Below are positions 24,993-33,182 of a stretch of DNA of 64,000 nt, in pieces. The position numbers were made by a program, and so were the translations under genes. The notes below the pieces were generated by a model that was given only the letters and a program-made list of their open reading frames with translations, was not told the origin of the DNA and did no database searches. Source of the DNA: Treponema sp. (GTDB taxonomy: Bacteria > Spirochaetota > Spirochaetia > Treponematales > Treponemataceae); contig JAFYWB010000015.1 in NCBI GenBank assembly GCA_017549025.1, positions 1 to 64,000 on the forward strand, written 5' to 3'. Numbering within the stretch: the stretch's first letter is position 1; the number at the start of each line of letters is the position of its first letter.

Positions 24993-25886
24993 TTAACAAC
25001 CAAAAATTTCTTGTCGGTGCAATGCACCTAACACAGCCAGTTGTTCCTGCAAGGGAAGCTGGCTGTTTATTTTTCCACTGGTAAGCTTTTCAGACAAATC
25101 GATGGTAAACCTGTTCATGGAAAAATGCTGGTACACCATTACCTGATTCCACTGAGGCAAAACTCCCTGAAGTGTAGCATCAGTTTGTACCGCACCCGCC
25201 AAATCAACACCGTAGCTTTTAGCCAGCTGATCACGATAATCCAAGAACAAGCCCCTTCCCTTCAGCTCAGCGTAACCCACCAGCCACAGCTGACAGCCAT
25301 CCCACCCAGCGCCACAAGCATTTTCACCGCTGCTGACATTCTTGCCACCAGAATGTTCGTCGCCAAGATTATTGCCAGTACAAGGAGCCGAGCATAACAC
25401 CTGATGCAGCTGAGCCGTTTGTGCTGCCATCCACAGCTGGCTTTCTTGTATCAAGCGGGTAATTTCTGGTTTGCCACTTTTCAGTAATTGACGAAGGTGG
25501 GCCGTTTTTGCCGTATGAACGGGAGTTTTGTTCAAGATAATGGTATTCTTTCTAAAATCAATGCCTAACTCCGGATTTCGAGAAAAAAAGCCAGCTGCAA
25601 TCTTTCCCGCCTGCCCCACCAAATACCGCTGGTTACACAGAAGCTGCTCGTCTTTACCAGGATTATCCCCAATAACAATGAGCTTAATCTCCGTGTCCTT
25701 TGTCACCTCATCCAGAGCATGGTTATACACCACTCCAGTTTCTATGGCATATTCTGGTGTATCCTTGCTGGCAGCAGCCTTTTGCAGAGGCTCCAGCTGA
25801 GCAGCAAATTTTTCATTCCATTGGCTGCATTGTTCCTTAAAACTCTGTCTAAAATCAGTAAAAAATTGCCATTGTGTTTCAGTCAT
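24993..25886 (-). CDS. Uracil-DNA glycosylase superfamily protein
   Basis: 297 residues. IKLIVIGDNPGKDEQLLCNQ near 68-88 with RYLVGQAGKIAAGFF just after matches the first motif of family-4/5-like UDGs, though the catalytic acid position reads NPGKDE rather than APGxxE. TIILNKTPVHT is the second-strand Asn motif and MVYQHFSMNRF near 250 the C-terminal His motif. A Gly/Cys-rich insertion near 170-200 is unusual. GAGGAA ribosome site. DNA repair is likely; base specificity is not readable. Confidence 0.65.
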   Translation of the reverse strand: MTETQWQFFTDFRQSFKEQCSQWNEKFAAQLEPLQKAAASKDTPEYAIETGVVYNHALDEVTKDTEIKLIVIGDNPGKDEQLLCNQRYLVGQAGKIAAGFFSRNPELGIDFRKNTIILNKTPVHTAKTAHLRQLLKSGKPEITRLIQESQLWMAAQTAQLHQVLCSAPCTGNNLGDEHSGGKNVSSGENACGAGWDGCQLWLVGYAELKGRGLFLDYRDQLAKSYGVDLAGAVQTDATLQGVLPQWNQVMVYQHFSMNRFTIDLSEKLTSGKINSQLPLQEQLAVLGALHRQEIFGC

Positions 25887-25930
25887 GTAAAATTCCTCGT
25901 AAAGTCTCAGCTTTATTTTGTGCTTACAGC

Positions 25931-25976
25931 AAAAAATAAAGGCCTCCTTCCGTGGAAATCCAAGGATGGAGACCTT
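25931..25976 (-). terminator. Terminator after the 26017 lipoprotein gene
   Basis: Imperfect stem pairing GGCCTCC (25941-25947) with GGAGACC (25968-25974) and inner pairs, followed on the minus strand by TTTATTTTTT. Confidence 0.75.
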
Positions 25977-26016
25977 TTCTCAAAACCCGTACTAAAAAAT
26001 CGTTTCGAGGTTTCTA

Positions 26017-26715
26017 TTACTCAGCAGCTGCAGAGTCAGTAATACGATAGGTTACCTTTACAGGTACCTCTGGGAATTGCTCCTGGTCAGCCTTACCAAC
26101 AGAGAAGAAGGCCATAACACCGTCGGAATTGGAAAATCCGTTGGGAGCAGTGAAAGCAGCTACCTTGGAGCCATTGATGTACAAGGTATAATCCTTGTCA
26201 CCGCTTCGTTCAATCTTCAGCTTATTTACGCTATCGTAGCCACCCTTAACGGCAGAGGACTCATAGCGATACGCAGTGTTTTCTCCGTGGTTCTCCACCA
26301 AATCGATGTAGGTGGTTCCACGGCAAGCATAGGCACTGAATTGACCAGCAGTGGTGATTTCAAACCGCAAGTAATCTGCAAGCCAGCCCTCATCGTCGGC
26401 AGTGTAACCAAAGACAAAGCCAAAGCCACTTTGCTCATAGCCACCAGATTTCTTGAACTCACCTTCCACCATGGAAAACTGGCCGATTTCGGCAGTGGTA
26501 AAGAAATAACCATGCTGATTGGAATCTGCAAACACATTCTCAGTCCAATCAGAGGCGTTAGTGGAAACCAAAACAGATTCAACAGGCTGGGAAACCTGAG
26601 CTGCCTGATCTACAACAGGCTCCTCTGCAGCCTCGGAACTCTTACAGGAAAAAGTAACTACCGCCACCAAAGCCACAGCAGCACTGGCAACGAGACGCAA
26701 AAAATTCTTCTTCAT
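26017..26715 (-). CDS. Lipoprotein with a concanavalin/LamG-like beta-sandwich domain
   Basis: 232 residues. Signal ends VTFSC24, then a short Glu/Ala/Gln linker and a single domain (about 50-225) with alternating strands such as GFGFVFGYTADD, WLADYLRFEITTAGQF and NKLKIERSGDKDYTLYING, a pattern typical of LamG/3-keto-disaccharide-hydrolase-like sandwiches. No catalytic residues can be assigned. GGAG ribosome site and own terminator, so monocistronic. Confidence 0.65.
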   Translation of the reverse strand: MKKNFLRLVASAAVALVAVVTFSCKSSEAAEEPVVDQAAQVSQPVESVLVSTNASDWTENVFADSNQHGYFFTTAEIGQFSMVEGEFKKSGGYEQSGFGFVFGYTADDEGWLADYLRFEITTAGQFSAYACRGTTYIDLVENHGENTAYRYESSAVKGGYDSVNKLKIERSGDKDYTLYINGSKVAAFTAPNGFSNSDGVMAFFSVGKADQEQFPEVPVKVTYRITDSAAAE

Positions 26716-26921
26716 AAAAACTCCACAAAAAGAGAATGATTCATTTTATCATAGGTTTTCCATGATTGCAAGAATCAGTTAAACAGGAGTAGCTTCGCAA
26801 CTCCACCAAAAGACTTGCCCTCCATCCCACTTTTTCAGTAAAATAGCCCTTACCCGCTGGCCCTTGGAGCCACTTTCTGCGGGCGGAGTCAGTGTGACTC
26901 TAGTGAGGAGTAATTTTTTTT

Positions 26922-29324
26922 ATGGAATTTACACAAGAAAGCATTGATGCCCTGGTGGTAAACGAGGTAGACATCATGAAGCGGATTGCCGAGGAGCTGG
27001 GAATCCGTATGCAGCAGGTGAGTGCCGTTATTTCCCTTGTAAACGAGGGCTGTACCATTCCCTTTATTTCCCGCTACCGAAAGGAAGCCCACGGCTCACT
27101 GGATGAAGTACAGGTTCGTGATTCAGACCATCTTTTCAAAAGCTACTCAAACCTTGAAACCCGCCGACTTGAGATTGTAAAGGGTATTTTTGCCCAAAAT
27201 AAATTGACAGATTCCCTCTACGAAGCTGCCATGTCTGCAAAAACCCTCACAGAGCTGGAGGATTTGTGGGCACCCTTCAAGAGAAAGAAGAAGACGAGAG
27301 GAATGGTGGCCATTGAAAAGGGCTTGGATCCCTTGGCAGACGCCATGCTTCAGCTGGATAAAGCTGGAATCGAAGCAAAGGCCGCAGAGTTCCTGGTGGA
27401 AAACACTGAAAATCCAGAGTTTTCCGTGGCCTCTGTTGCCGACGCCTTGGCGGGAGCCCAGGACATTCTTGCAGAACGCACAGCTCAGGACAGCGAAAAT
27501 CGTGCCGATGTTCGTGGCTTCTACATTCGTACCGGAAAAATCGTGGTAAAGGGAATCGGTGGTGAGGAAGAAGCCAAGGTTTCCGTATACCAGATGTACT
27601 GGGATTATGAAGAAGCCCTGAACCAGATAAAGCCTCACCGTATTTTGGCCATTAACCGTGGTGAACGAGAAGGCAAGTTGGAAGTTACCCTGAACGTAGA
27701 TGTGGACGGCGCCATCGATGTATTGAAGCACAAGTACGTTATCAACAATAGCTATCACGGAGAAGCCATTGAAGACGGCCTTGTTCGCCTCCTTTCTCCC
27801 GCCGTTTTGCGTGAAATCCGTGGCGACCAGACCGACGAGGCCGACCACCACGGAATCAGCATTTTCAGCGAAAACCTGAAAAACCTGCTGATGCAGCAGC
27901 CCATCAAGGGAACACGTGTTCTTGGTGTGGACCCTGGTATCCGTACTGGTACAAAGTGTGCCGCCTTGGACGAAACTGGTAAGTTCCTAGGAGATTTCGT
28001 TATCAAGCAGGTAACTGACCCCGACGGTTCTGCCGCTGCCATCCGCAGAGCTATTCTCCAGCACAAGATTCAGCTAGTAGCTGTAGGTAACGGAACAGGA
28101 ACTCGTGAAGTACAGGAAATTGTAGCTAAGGTTATCAGCGAGAATTTCCCAGAGGTATTGTACACTGTAGTAGACGAAGACGGAGCTTCCGTCTATTCTG
28201 CCAGCGACATTGCCCGAGAAGAATTCCCCGACTTGGACTTGACCATCCGTGGAGCTATTTCCATTGGTCGCCGTCTCCAGGACCCCTTGGCAGAGCTGGT
28301 AAAAATCGATCCTAAGTCCATTGGTGTTGGTCTGTACCAGCACGACGTAAACCAGAAAAAGCTTTCTGAAATGCTGGATGAGGTAGTTGGTTCTGTAGTA
28401 AACAACGTTGGTGTAAACTTGAACACTGCTTCCTATTCCTTGCTGAAATACGTTTCTGGCATCAACGGCTCTTTAGCCAAAAAGATTGTAGCCTATCGTG
28501 ATGAACACGGAAAAATTACCAGCCGTCAGGAATTGATGAAAATCTCTGGCATGGGAGCAAAAACCTTTGAGCAATGTGCAGGCTTCTTGAAAATCCCTGA
28601 AAGCGCAGATCCACTGGACAACACTTGGGTTCACCCCGAAAACTACCAGGCAGCACGAGAGGTGCTTCCCTTGGTACAGAAAAAGGAAGAGCTTTCTGCC
28701 AGCCTGAAAAAGGAGCTGAAGGAAAAATACAGCTTAGGCGACCAAACCGTAAGTGATATAATAGAAGAATTGCAAAAGCCCAACCGTGACCCACGTGACG
28801 GTTATCCCAAACCCATTATGCAGAAGGGCGTTGTTACCTTTGAAGACTTGAAGGAAGGCATGAAGGTAACAGGAAAAATCAAGAACGTAGTTGACTTTGG
28901 TGCCTTTGTGGATTTGGGACTGAAAGAAACAGCCTTGGTTCACATTTCCGAGCTTAGCGACAGCTTTGTGTCCGACCCCATGGAAGTGGTAAAGGTTGGC
29001 GACATTAAGGAATGTACCATCATCGGCCTTGACCAAGACCGCCGCCGCATTAGCCTTTCCCTCAAAAGCGATGCCGCTTCTCGTGTGGGACAGGGTGGAG
29101 GTCGCCCCGCAGCATCAGCTGACGGCGATGCCCCACGTAAGGTTGTTCGTGTGGTTCGTGTTGGCGTAAAATCCGAGGGAGGAAGCAGTCGTCCTAGTCG
29201 CCCAGAAGCTGGTCGCCCCAATACACGTGGTGGCCAAGACCGTGGAGACCGCACCAGAACCAGCGGTAGCGATGACGGCATGAGCTACAACCCCTTTGCC
29301 GCCCTGCTGAAGAATAAACGGTAG
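26922..29324 (+). CDS. tex: Tex-family transcription accessory protein
   Basis: 800 residues, usual Tex length. N-terminal Tex domain with FISRYRKEAHGSLDEVQVRD near 47-66, YqgF/RNase H-like domain with VLGVDPGIRTGTKCAALDE near 338, helix-hairpin-helix GINGSLAKKIVAYRDEHGKI near 510, and S1 RNA-binding domain KVTGKIKNVVDFGAFVDLG near 648. The Arg/Gly/Ser-rich tail (about 715-800) is basic. AGGAG precedes the ATG. It acts on RNA/transcription complexes in the cytoplasm. Confidence 0.93.
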   Translation: MEFTQESIDALVVNEVDIMKRIAEELGIRMQQVSAVISLVNEGCTIPFISRYRKEAHGSLDEVQVRDSDHLFKSYSNLETRRLEIVKGIFAQNKLTDSLYEAAMSAKTLTELEDLWAPFKRKKKTRGMVAIEKGLDPLADAMLQLDKAGIEAKAAEFLVENTENPEFSVASVADALAGAQDILAERTAQDSENRADVRGFYIRTGKIVVKGIGGEEEAKVSVYQMYWDYEEALNQIKPHRILAINRGEREGKLEVTLNVDVDGAIDVLKHKYVINNSYHGEAIEDGLVRLLSPAVLREIRGDQTDEADHHGISIFSENLKNLLMQQPIKGTRVLGVDPGIRTGTKCAALDETGKFLGDFVIKQVTDPDGSAAAIRRAILQHKIQLVAVGNGTGTREVQEIVAKVISENFPEVLYTVVDEDGASVYSASDIAREEFPDLDLTIRGAISIGRRLQDPLAELVKIDPKSIGVGLYQHDVNQKKLSEMLDEVVGSVVNNVGVNLNTASYSLLKYVSGINGSLAKKIVAYRDEHGKITSRQELMKISGMGAKTFEQCAGFLKIPESADPLDNTWVHPENYQAAREVLPLVQKKEELSASLKKELKEKYSLGDQTVSDIIEELQKPNRDPRDGYPKPIMQKGVVTFEDLKEGMKVTGKIKNVVDFGAFVDLGLKETALVHISELSDSFVSDPMEVVKVGDIKECTIIGLDQDRRRISLSLKSDAASRVGQGGGRPAASADGDAPRKVVRVVRVGVKSEGGSSRPSRPEAGRPNTRGGQDRGDRTRTSGSDDGMSYNPFAALLKNKR

Positions 29325-29364
29325 CTTTCTGATACAACCAAGGAAGAAAGCCTACTGAAACAAG

Positions 29365-29412
29365 CCACTGTATCCTGCTTCACCAAGAAGAAGCTTGATG
29401 CAGTGGTTTTTT
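29365..29412 (+). terminator. Terminator of tex
   Basis: CCACTG (29365-29370) pairs with CAGTGG (29401-29406), with an inner GCTTC/GAAGC stem, followed by TTTTTTATT. Confidence 0.85.
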
Positions 29413-29422
29413 ATTGTCTCCC

Positions 29423-29452
29423 TTGACATTGCTAGGCCCTTCGGTTTACTAT
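29423..29452 (+). promoter_or_regulatory. Promoter of the his attenuator and operon
   Basis: TTGACA (29423-29428), 18-nt spacer, TACTAT (29447-29452). The expected start site is at about 29458-29460, at the leader peptide ATG. Confidence 0.8.
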
Positions 29453-29459
29453 TAATGTA

Positions 29460-29507
29460 ATGACTGAAATAAGACTTCATTTGCATCATCATCTTTTCTC
29501 CGCTTAA
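29460..29507 (+). CDS. His attenuator leader peptide
   Basis: A 15-codon frame reading MTEIRLHLHHHLFSA then TAA. Four of fifteen codons are His (CAT), three in a row, directly upstream of a strong terminator hairpin and hisG. This is the classical arrangement in which stalling at His codons prevents terminator formation. There is no Shine-Dalgarno; the ATG sits seven bases past the -10 box, so the peptide is probably read from a leaderless transcript. ATGTAA immediately before it (29455-29460) is a start-stop pair. Confidence 0.85.
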   Translation: MTEIRLHLHHHLFSA

Positions 29508-29547
29508 AGAGCCTGAAGGGTGTTGGTGTTGTTGTATCTTATATGAC

Positions 29548-29585
29548 AGGCCGCTTGCCTTGGGCAGGTGGCCTTTTATTTTATC
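29548..29585 (+). terminator. Attenuator terminator in the his leader
   Basis: Twelve-base-pair stem: AGGCCGCTTGCC (29548-29559) with GGCAGGTGGCCT (29563-29574), two G-U pairs, loop of three, then TTTATTTTAT. GCCTG at 29511-29515, just after the leader stop, can pair with CAGGC at 29547-29551 and may form the antiterminator. Confidence 0.85.
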
Positions 29586-29641
29586 TATTTTGTGGTTGAG
29601 CCTGCAGAAAAGCTGAGGCAAGGAGCCACAGGGAGGATCCT

Positions 29642-30496
29642 ATGGACAAGTTGAAAATCCTTCTGCCAAAGGGTAGGATTTATGAAAATGTTGTAAGCCT
29701 GTTTAGCGGTGCTGGAATTACCATCAAGCTTCCAGACAGAGCTTATCGTCCCACTGTAAATCAGGATGACCTGGAAGCCAAAGTTATGAAGCCCCAGAAC
29801 ATCGGTAAACTGCTGGAGTTGGGAGCCCATGACGTGGGATTTACTGGTCGTGACTGGATTGAAGAAACTGGAGCCGACGTAGAAGAAATCATGGATTTGG
29901 GCTTTGACAAGGTACGCATCGTTGCAGCCGTTCCCAATGAAATTGACGACAAGGCCCTAGCTTCCCGCCGCATTATCGTTGCCACTGAGTACGAAAAGAT
30001 TGCCAGTCGCTGGTTGGCAGAAAAAAAGATGAATTCCTTGGTGGTGCGAACCTATGGTGCCACAGAGGTATTCCCTCCCGACGATGCCGACATGATTATC
30101 GACAACACTGCCACTGGCCGCACTCTAGTAGAAAACGGCCTGCGGATTGTGGACACCATCATGACCAGCTCCACCCGCATGTTTGCTTCCAAGGAAGCCA
30201 TGGCAAATCCCGAAAAGAAGAAGAAAATCATGGAGCTGAAAATGCTCTTTGAAGCAGTGCTCGATGCACGGGACAGAGTTATGCTGGAAATGAACGTTAC
30301 CAAGCTGAAGTTCCAGGACTTGGTTACTGGCCTTCCTTCCATGAGAAGCCCCACCGTGGCTCCCCTCTACGGCGACGACGGCTATGCCATCAAGATTGCA
30401 GTAAAGAAAAGCGAAGTTCCTAACCTCTTGCCCAAGCTCAAATCTCTGGGAGCCACCGATATCCTTGAGTATGAGCTACGAAAGGTTCTTTCATAA
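29642..30496 (+). CDS. hisG: ATP phosphoribosyltransferase, long form
   Basis: 284 residues. First enzyme of histidine synthesis, joining ATP and PRPP. LKILLPKGRIYE at the start, VGFTGRDWIEE near 61, TYGATEVFPPDDADMIIDNTATGRTL near 138-163 (PRPP loop), and a C-terminal regulatory ACT-like domain (about 215-284), which makes it the His-inhibited long form needing no HisZ. GGGAGGAT precedes the ATG. Expression is predicted to be set by the leader attenuator. Confidence 0.93.
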   Translation: MDKLKILLPKGRIYENVVSLFSGAGITIKLPDRAYRPTVNQDDLEAKVMKPQNIGKLLELGAHDVGFTGRDWIEETGADVEEIMDLGFDKVRIVAAVPNEIDDKALASRRIIVATEYEKIASRWLAEKKMNSLVVRTYGATEVFPPDDADMIIDNTATGRTLVENGLRIVDTIMTSSTRMFASKEAMANPEKKKKIMELKMLFEAVLDARDRVMLEMNVTKLKFQDLVTGLPSMRSPTVAPLYGDDGYAIKIAVKKSEVPNLLPKLKSLGATDILEYELRKVLS

Positions 30497-30505
30497 GGAG
30501 TTTTC

Positions 30506-31132
30506 ATGAGCACACCACGTATTGCCAGTCTTACCAGAAAAACAGCGGAGACAGAAATCTCCTTGGAAATCAATCTTGACGGCAACGGAAGCTATCAGGT
30601 GGATTGTCCCATCGGTTTTTTGGGACATATGCTCCACGCATTCTGCAAGCACGGCCTCTTTGATCTGAAAGGGAGCCTAAAGGGTGACTTGGAGGTGGAC
30701 CAGCATCATCTGGTGGAAGACACTGGCATTGTGCTGGGACAAATCTTTGGTCAAGCACTGGGAGATTGCGCTGGCATTTTCCGCTGTGGCTCCTGCCTTT
30801 ATCCCATGGACGAAAGCCTGTGCCGTGCCGCCGTGGATTTTGGGGGACGTGGCTACCTAGTGTGCCAGCCAGAGCTCAGCAATATTCCCTTGGTTTCCAT
30901 TGGAATGAACGGCCAAAGCTCTAGCTTCCAGACTGATACCTTTGTGGATTTTTGGCAGGCCTTTGTAATGGGTGCCAAGTGCAACCTGCATCTGGACACA
31001 TTACGAGGACGTAGCGACCACCACAAGATGGAAGGCCTGTTCAAGGCAGCAGCCAGAGCCCTCCGTGAGGCTGTTACCGTAGATCCACGTCGCCAAGGTG
31101 CCGTTCCATCCACAAAAGGAGTGATTGTATGA
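30506..31132 (+). CDS. hisB: Imidazoleglycerol-phosphate dehydratase
   Basis: 208 residues. Metal-binding His motifs DQHHLVEDTGIVLG (near 65-78, here written with preceding V) and RSDHHKMEGLFKAAARAL (near 170), plus FLGHMLHAFCKHG near 38. It is the monofunctional enzyme, without the phosphatase half of E. coli HisB. Nine bases after hisG, with AAGGAG before its ATG, and its stop overlaps the next start by four bases. Confidence 0.93.
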   Translation: MSTPRIASLTRKTAETEISLEINLDGNGSYQVDCPIGFLGHMLHAFCKHGLFDLKGSLKGDLEVDQHHLVEDTGIVLGQIFGQALGDCAGIFRCGSCLYPMDESLCRAAVDFGGRGYLVCQPELSNIPLVSIGMNGQSSSFQTDTFVDFWQAFVMGAKCNLHLDTLRGRSDHHKMEGLFKAAARALREAVTVDPRRQGAVPSTKGVIV

Positions 31133-32163
31133 GATATTTTCAGTGTGATTATGCAGAAGGCTGCTGCCCCGAAATCCTTGCAGCCTTAACCGAAACAAAT
31201 TTTCAGCAAACTGTGGGCTATGGCGAGGATGAATTCTGTGCCCAAGCAGCAGCTCTTATCAAGGAGGCTTGCGAAACACCACAGGCAGCGGTGCATTTCT
31301 TGGTAGGCGGCACTCAGGCAAACCTCACCGTCATTGACTCGGTACTGAGAAGCCATCAAGGAGTTGTTTCTGCAGCAGGGGGCCACATTGCCGTTCACGA
31401 AACAGGAGCCATAGAAGCCTGTGGACACAAGGTGCTAGCCCTTCCCTCTGAGGACGGAAAGATTTCCGCCTGCCAGATTCAGGATTTGTGCCGAGCCCAT
31501 TACGCCGACGAAAGCTTTGAACATACCGTGCAGCCTGGCATGGTGTATATTTCCTTCTCTACAGAATCTGGCTTACTGTATTCCAAGGCAGAGCTGGAAG
31601 CTATTTCCGCTGTATGCAAGGAATACAACTTACCCCTCTACATCGATGGAGCACGCTTAGGCTACGGACTGGCTTCTCCCCAAAATGATTGCAGCTTGCA
31701 AGACATTGCCCGCCTTGCAGATATCTTCTACATTGGAGGAACAAAGCAAGGAGCCTTGTTTGGAGAGGCGGTGGTGATTACCAATCCAGCTTTGCAAAAG
31801 GATTTCCGCTATTTTATCAAGCAAAAGGGCGGAATGCTAGCAAAGGGACGGCTTTTGGGAATCCAGTTCAAGACCTTGTTTACCGACAACCTCTATTTTA
31901 AGCTGGCAAAAAAGACAGTGGAGCAGGCACTGTTGATTCGTGAAGCCTTCCAGAAAAAGGGTATTTCCTTCTTCTTTGACTCCTACACCAACCAACAGTT
32001 CCCCATTCTCACTGCCGCCCAGCGAGAATATTTTGCCCCCAAGTACAAAACCAGCTTCTGGCAGCCCTTGGATGGAGATAAGGCCGTGGTCCGCTTCTGC
32101 ACCAGCTGGGCTACCACCGATGACGCCGTTGCCGAGCTTGTAGCCGACATAGAGCGAATGTAA
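31129..32163 (+). CDS. Threonine aldolase family PLP enzyme in the his operon
   Basis: 344 residues, fold type I PLP enzyme of the beta-eliminating lyase/threonine aldolase family. VGGTQANLTVI (near 58) and AVHETGAIEACGHKV; LYIDGARLGYGLA near 173 with the PLP Asp; FYIGGTKQGALFGEAVV near 203 with the Schiff-base Lys. It would cleave L-threonine or allo-threonine to glycine and acetaldehyde. ATGA overlap with hisB puts it under the His attenuator, an unexpected pairing with no obvious step in histidine synthesis. Confidence 0.85.
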   Translation: MRYFQCDYAEGCCPEILAALTETNFQQTVGYGEDEFCAQAAALIKEACETPQAAVHFLVGGTQANLTVIDSVLRSHQGVVSAAGGHIAVHETGAIEACGHKVLALPSEDGKISACQIQDLCRAHYADESFEHTVQPGMVYISFSTESGLLYSKAELEAISAVCKEYNLPLYIDGARLGYGLASPQNDCSLQDIARLADIFYIGGTKQGALFGEAVVITNPALQKDFRYFIKQKGGMLAKGRLLGIQFKTLFTDNLYFKLAKKTVEQALLIREAFQKKGISFFFDSYTNQQFPILTAAQREYFAPKYKTSFWQPLDGDKAVVRFCTSWATTDDAVAELVADIERM

Positions 32164-32203
32164 GGGATTGTGTTTCAGGAATTGTTCTAGTTTCAAGATT
32201 TTC

Positions 32204-32232
32204 TTGACTTTCCCTATACCCCAGACTATAAT
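32204..32232 (+). promoter_or_regulatory. Promoter of the TM2 gene
   Basis: TTGACT (32204-32209), 17-nt spacer, TATAAT (32227-32232), then a 27-nt leader with AAGGAG. Confidence 0.85.
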
Positions 32233-32265
32233 TGAGGGGTATAAAATTAAAATAAGGAGTTGATT

Positions 32266-32667
32266 ATGGATACAGAATTGCAGACTACTCAGCAAGTACC
32301 AGAAACCAATGCAGGTTCCACTAAGACAGGCTCATCCAAAAGTCGGTTGGTAGCTTTTCTCTTGTGTACCTTTGCAGGTTTTGTAGGAGCTCATAATTTT
32401 TATGTGGGGCGTACCGTACGTGGTATAATCCAGCTTGTCCTGATGATAGGTGGATTTATCCTGTATGGCGTTGCGATTGTAACAATGGCAACCCTGTCAA
32501 CAAAAGTTGACAACGGAGCAGATGCTCTTATAGTAGGAATACTATTAAGCCTGGTACCTGTTCTAGTTGGAGCCATGTGGATCTTTATCGACTGGATTAT
32601 GGTTTTGGCAGGAGCATTCAAGGACAAGAATAAGCGACCTTTGAAGAACTGGTCCATAAACGACTAA
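32266..32667 (+). CDS. TM2-domain membrane protein
   Basis: 133 residues. A polar Gln/Thr/Ser-rich N-terminus (1-27) precedes KSRLVAFLLCTFAGFVGAHNFYVGRTVRGIIQLV, the TM2 hallmark with the GxHxFYxG turn between two helices, followed by two more hydrophobic segments (about 50-70, 85-118). The start at 32266 has AAGGAG seven bases upstream; a TTG two codons earlier is too close to that site. Function of the family is unknown. Monocistronic. Confidence 0.85.
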   Translation: MDTELQTTQQVPETNAGSTKTGSSKSRLVAFLLCTFAGFVGAHNFYVGRTVRGIIQLVLMIGGFILYGVAIVTMATLSTKVDNGADALIVGILLSLVPVLVGAMWIFIDWIMVLAGAFKDKNKRPLKNWSIND

Positions 32668-32687
32668 TCAAGCTTACGAACAATTAT

Positions 32688-32733
32688 AAAGGGCTGATTG
32701 AGCAGTTGTAACTTCTCAGTCAGCCCTTTTCTA
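32688..32733 (+). terminator. Terminator after TM2 gene
   Basis: AAAGGGCTGA (32688-32697) pairs with TCAGCCCTTT (32720-32729), followed by a T-rich tail. Confidence 0.85.
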
Positions 32734-32749
32734 TTACAGCCTCATGATA

Positions 32750-32778
32750 TTTACACTATACAAACAACAAGGTATAAT
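32750..32778 (+). promoter_or_regulatory. Promoter of the holin-like toxin mRNA
   Basis: TTTACA (32750-32755), 17-nt spacer, TATAAT (32773-32778). The mRNA would have a leader of about 120 nt. Confidence 0.8.
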
Positions 32779-32821
32779 TATTTCTAGGAAATGCCTAAGT
32801 TTCAGGCGGTTAAGTCTCGTC

Positions 32822-32862
32822 GCAAGCTATCGCTTGCTTACCGAGTTTTGCAAGCAAAACTC
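32822..32862 (+). promoter_or_regulatory. Structured 5' leader of the toxin mRNA
   Basis: Two stable hairpins: GCAAGC/GCTTGC (32822-32827 with 32832-32837) and GAGTTTTG/CAAAACTC (32843-32850 with 32855-32862). Long, structured leaders that hold back translation are typical of type I toxin mRNAs. Confidence 0.65.
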
Positions 32863-32905
32863 TCGTGTAGTTTCTCTTGGAAATAATTGATTAGGGAGGT
32901 CTAAG

Positions 32906-32986
32906 ATGACAAAGTACGAAATCATTTCGTTAGCTATTAGTTTAGCACTTTTAATTCCTAGCTTGCTCTCTTACCTTAAAATGTAA
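32906..32986 (+). CDS. Putative holin-like (Hol-Tox family) type I toxin
   Basis: 26 residues beginning MTKYEIISLAISLALL and ending SYLKM. GGGAGG lies upstream. The MxKYE(I/T)xSL start followed by one membrane helix is the signature of the putative holin-like toxins known mainly in Firmicutes. A strong promoter, structured leader and a convergent antisense RNA with its own promoter surround it, so the whole type I module is visible. The product should insert into the inner membrane. It has no homologous neighbour; presence in a spirochaete suggests transfer with the adjacent island. Confidence 0.8.
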   Translation: MTKYEIISLAISLALLIPSLLSYLKM

Positions 32987-32992
32987 TTGAGT

Positions 32993-33084
32993 AAAAATAA
33001 AGCCGCCAGAAATGAAGTGCACTCCATATTTGACGGCTCTTAGCTAACAATTGTGGAGACGACCAAATGAGCTTGGGCATTTCC
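32993..33084 (-). ncRNA. Antisense RNA antitoxin of the holin-like toxin
   Basis: A consensus minus-strand promoter at 33091-33119 directs transcription toward the toxin. About 90 nt on, AGCCGTCA/TGGCGGCT (33031-33038 with 33001-33008) makes a terminator stem followed by TTATTTTT ending near 32993. The RNA would overlap the 3' end of the toxin mRNA, as in RatA/TxpA-type pairs. The ends are predicted, not observed. Confidence 0.7.
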
Positions 33085-33090
33085 GCTTTT

Positions 33091-33119
33091 ACTATATCAC
33101 AAGCATAACCTTCCGTCAA
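33091..33119 (-). promoter_or_regulatory. Promoter of the antisense RNA
   Basis: On the minus strand: TTGACG (33119-33114), exactly 17 nt, TATAGT (33096-33091). Confidence 0.85.
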
Positions 33120-33182
33120 ATGATTGATATATTGATCTAAAGTTTTCTAGTTGTAGAGAAGAAATTTCGGTATTTTAGAAAA

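Noticed and set aside
29325-29641. T-box riboswitch upstream of hisG
   Set aside because: No AGGGTGG-type T-box sequence or specifier stem; the His-codon peptide explains the terminator better.
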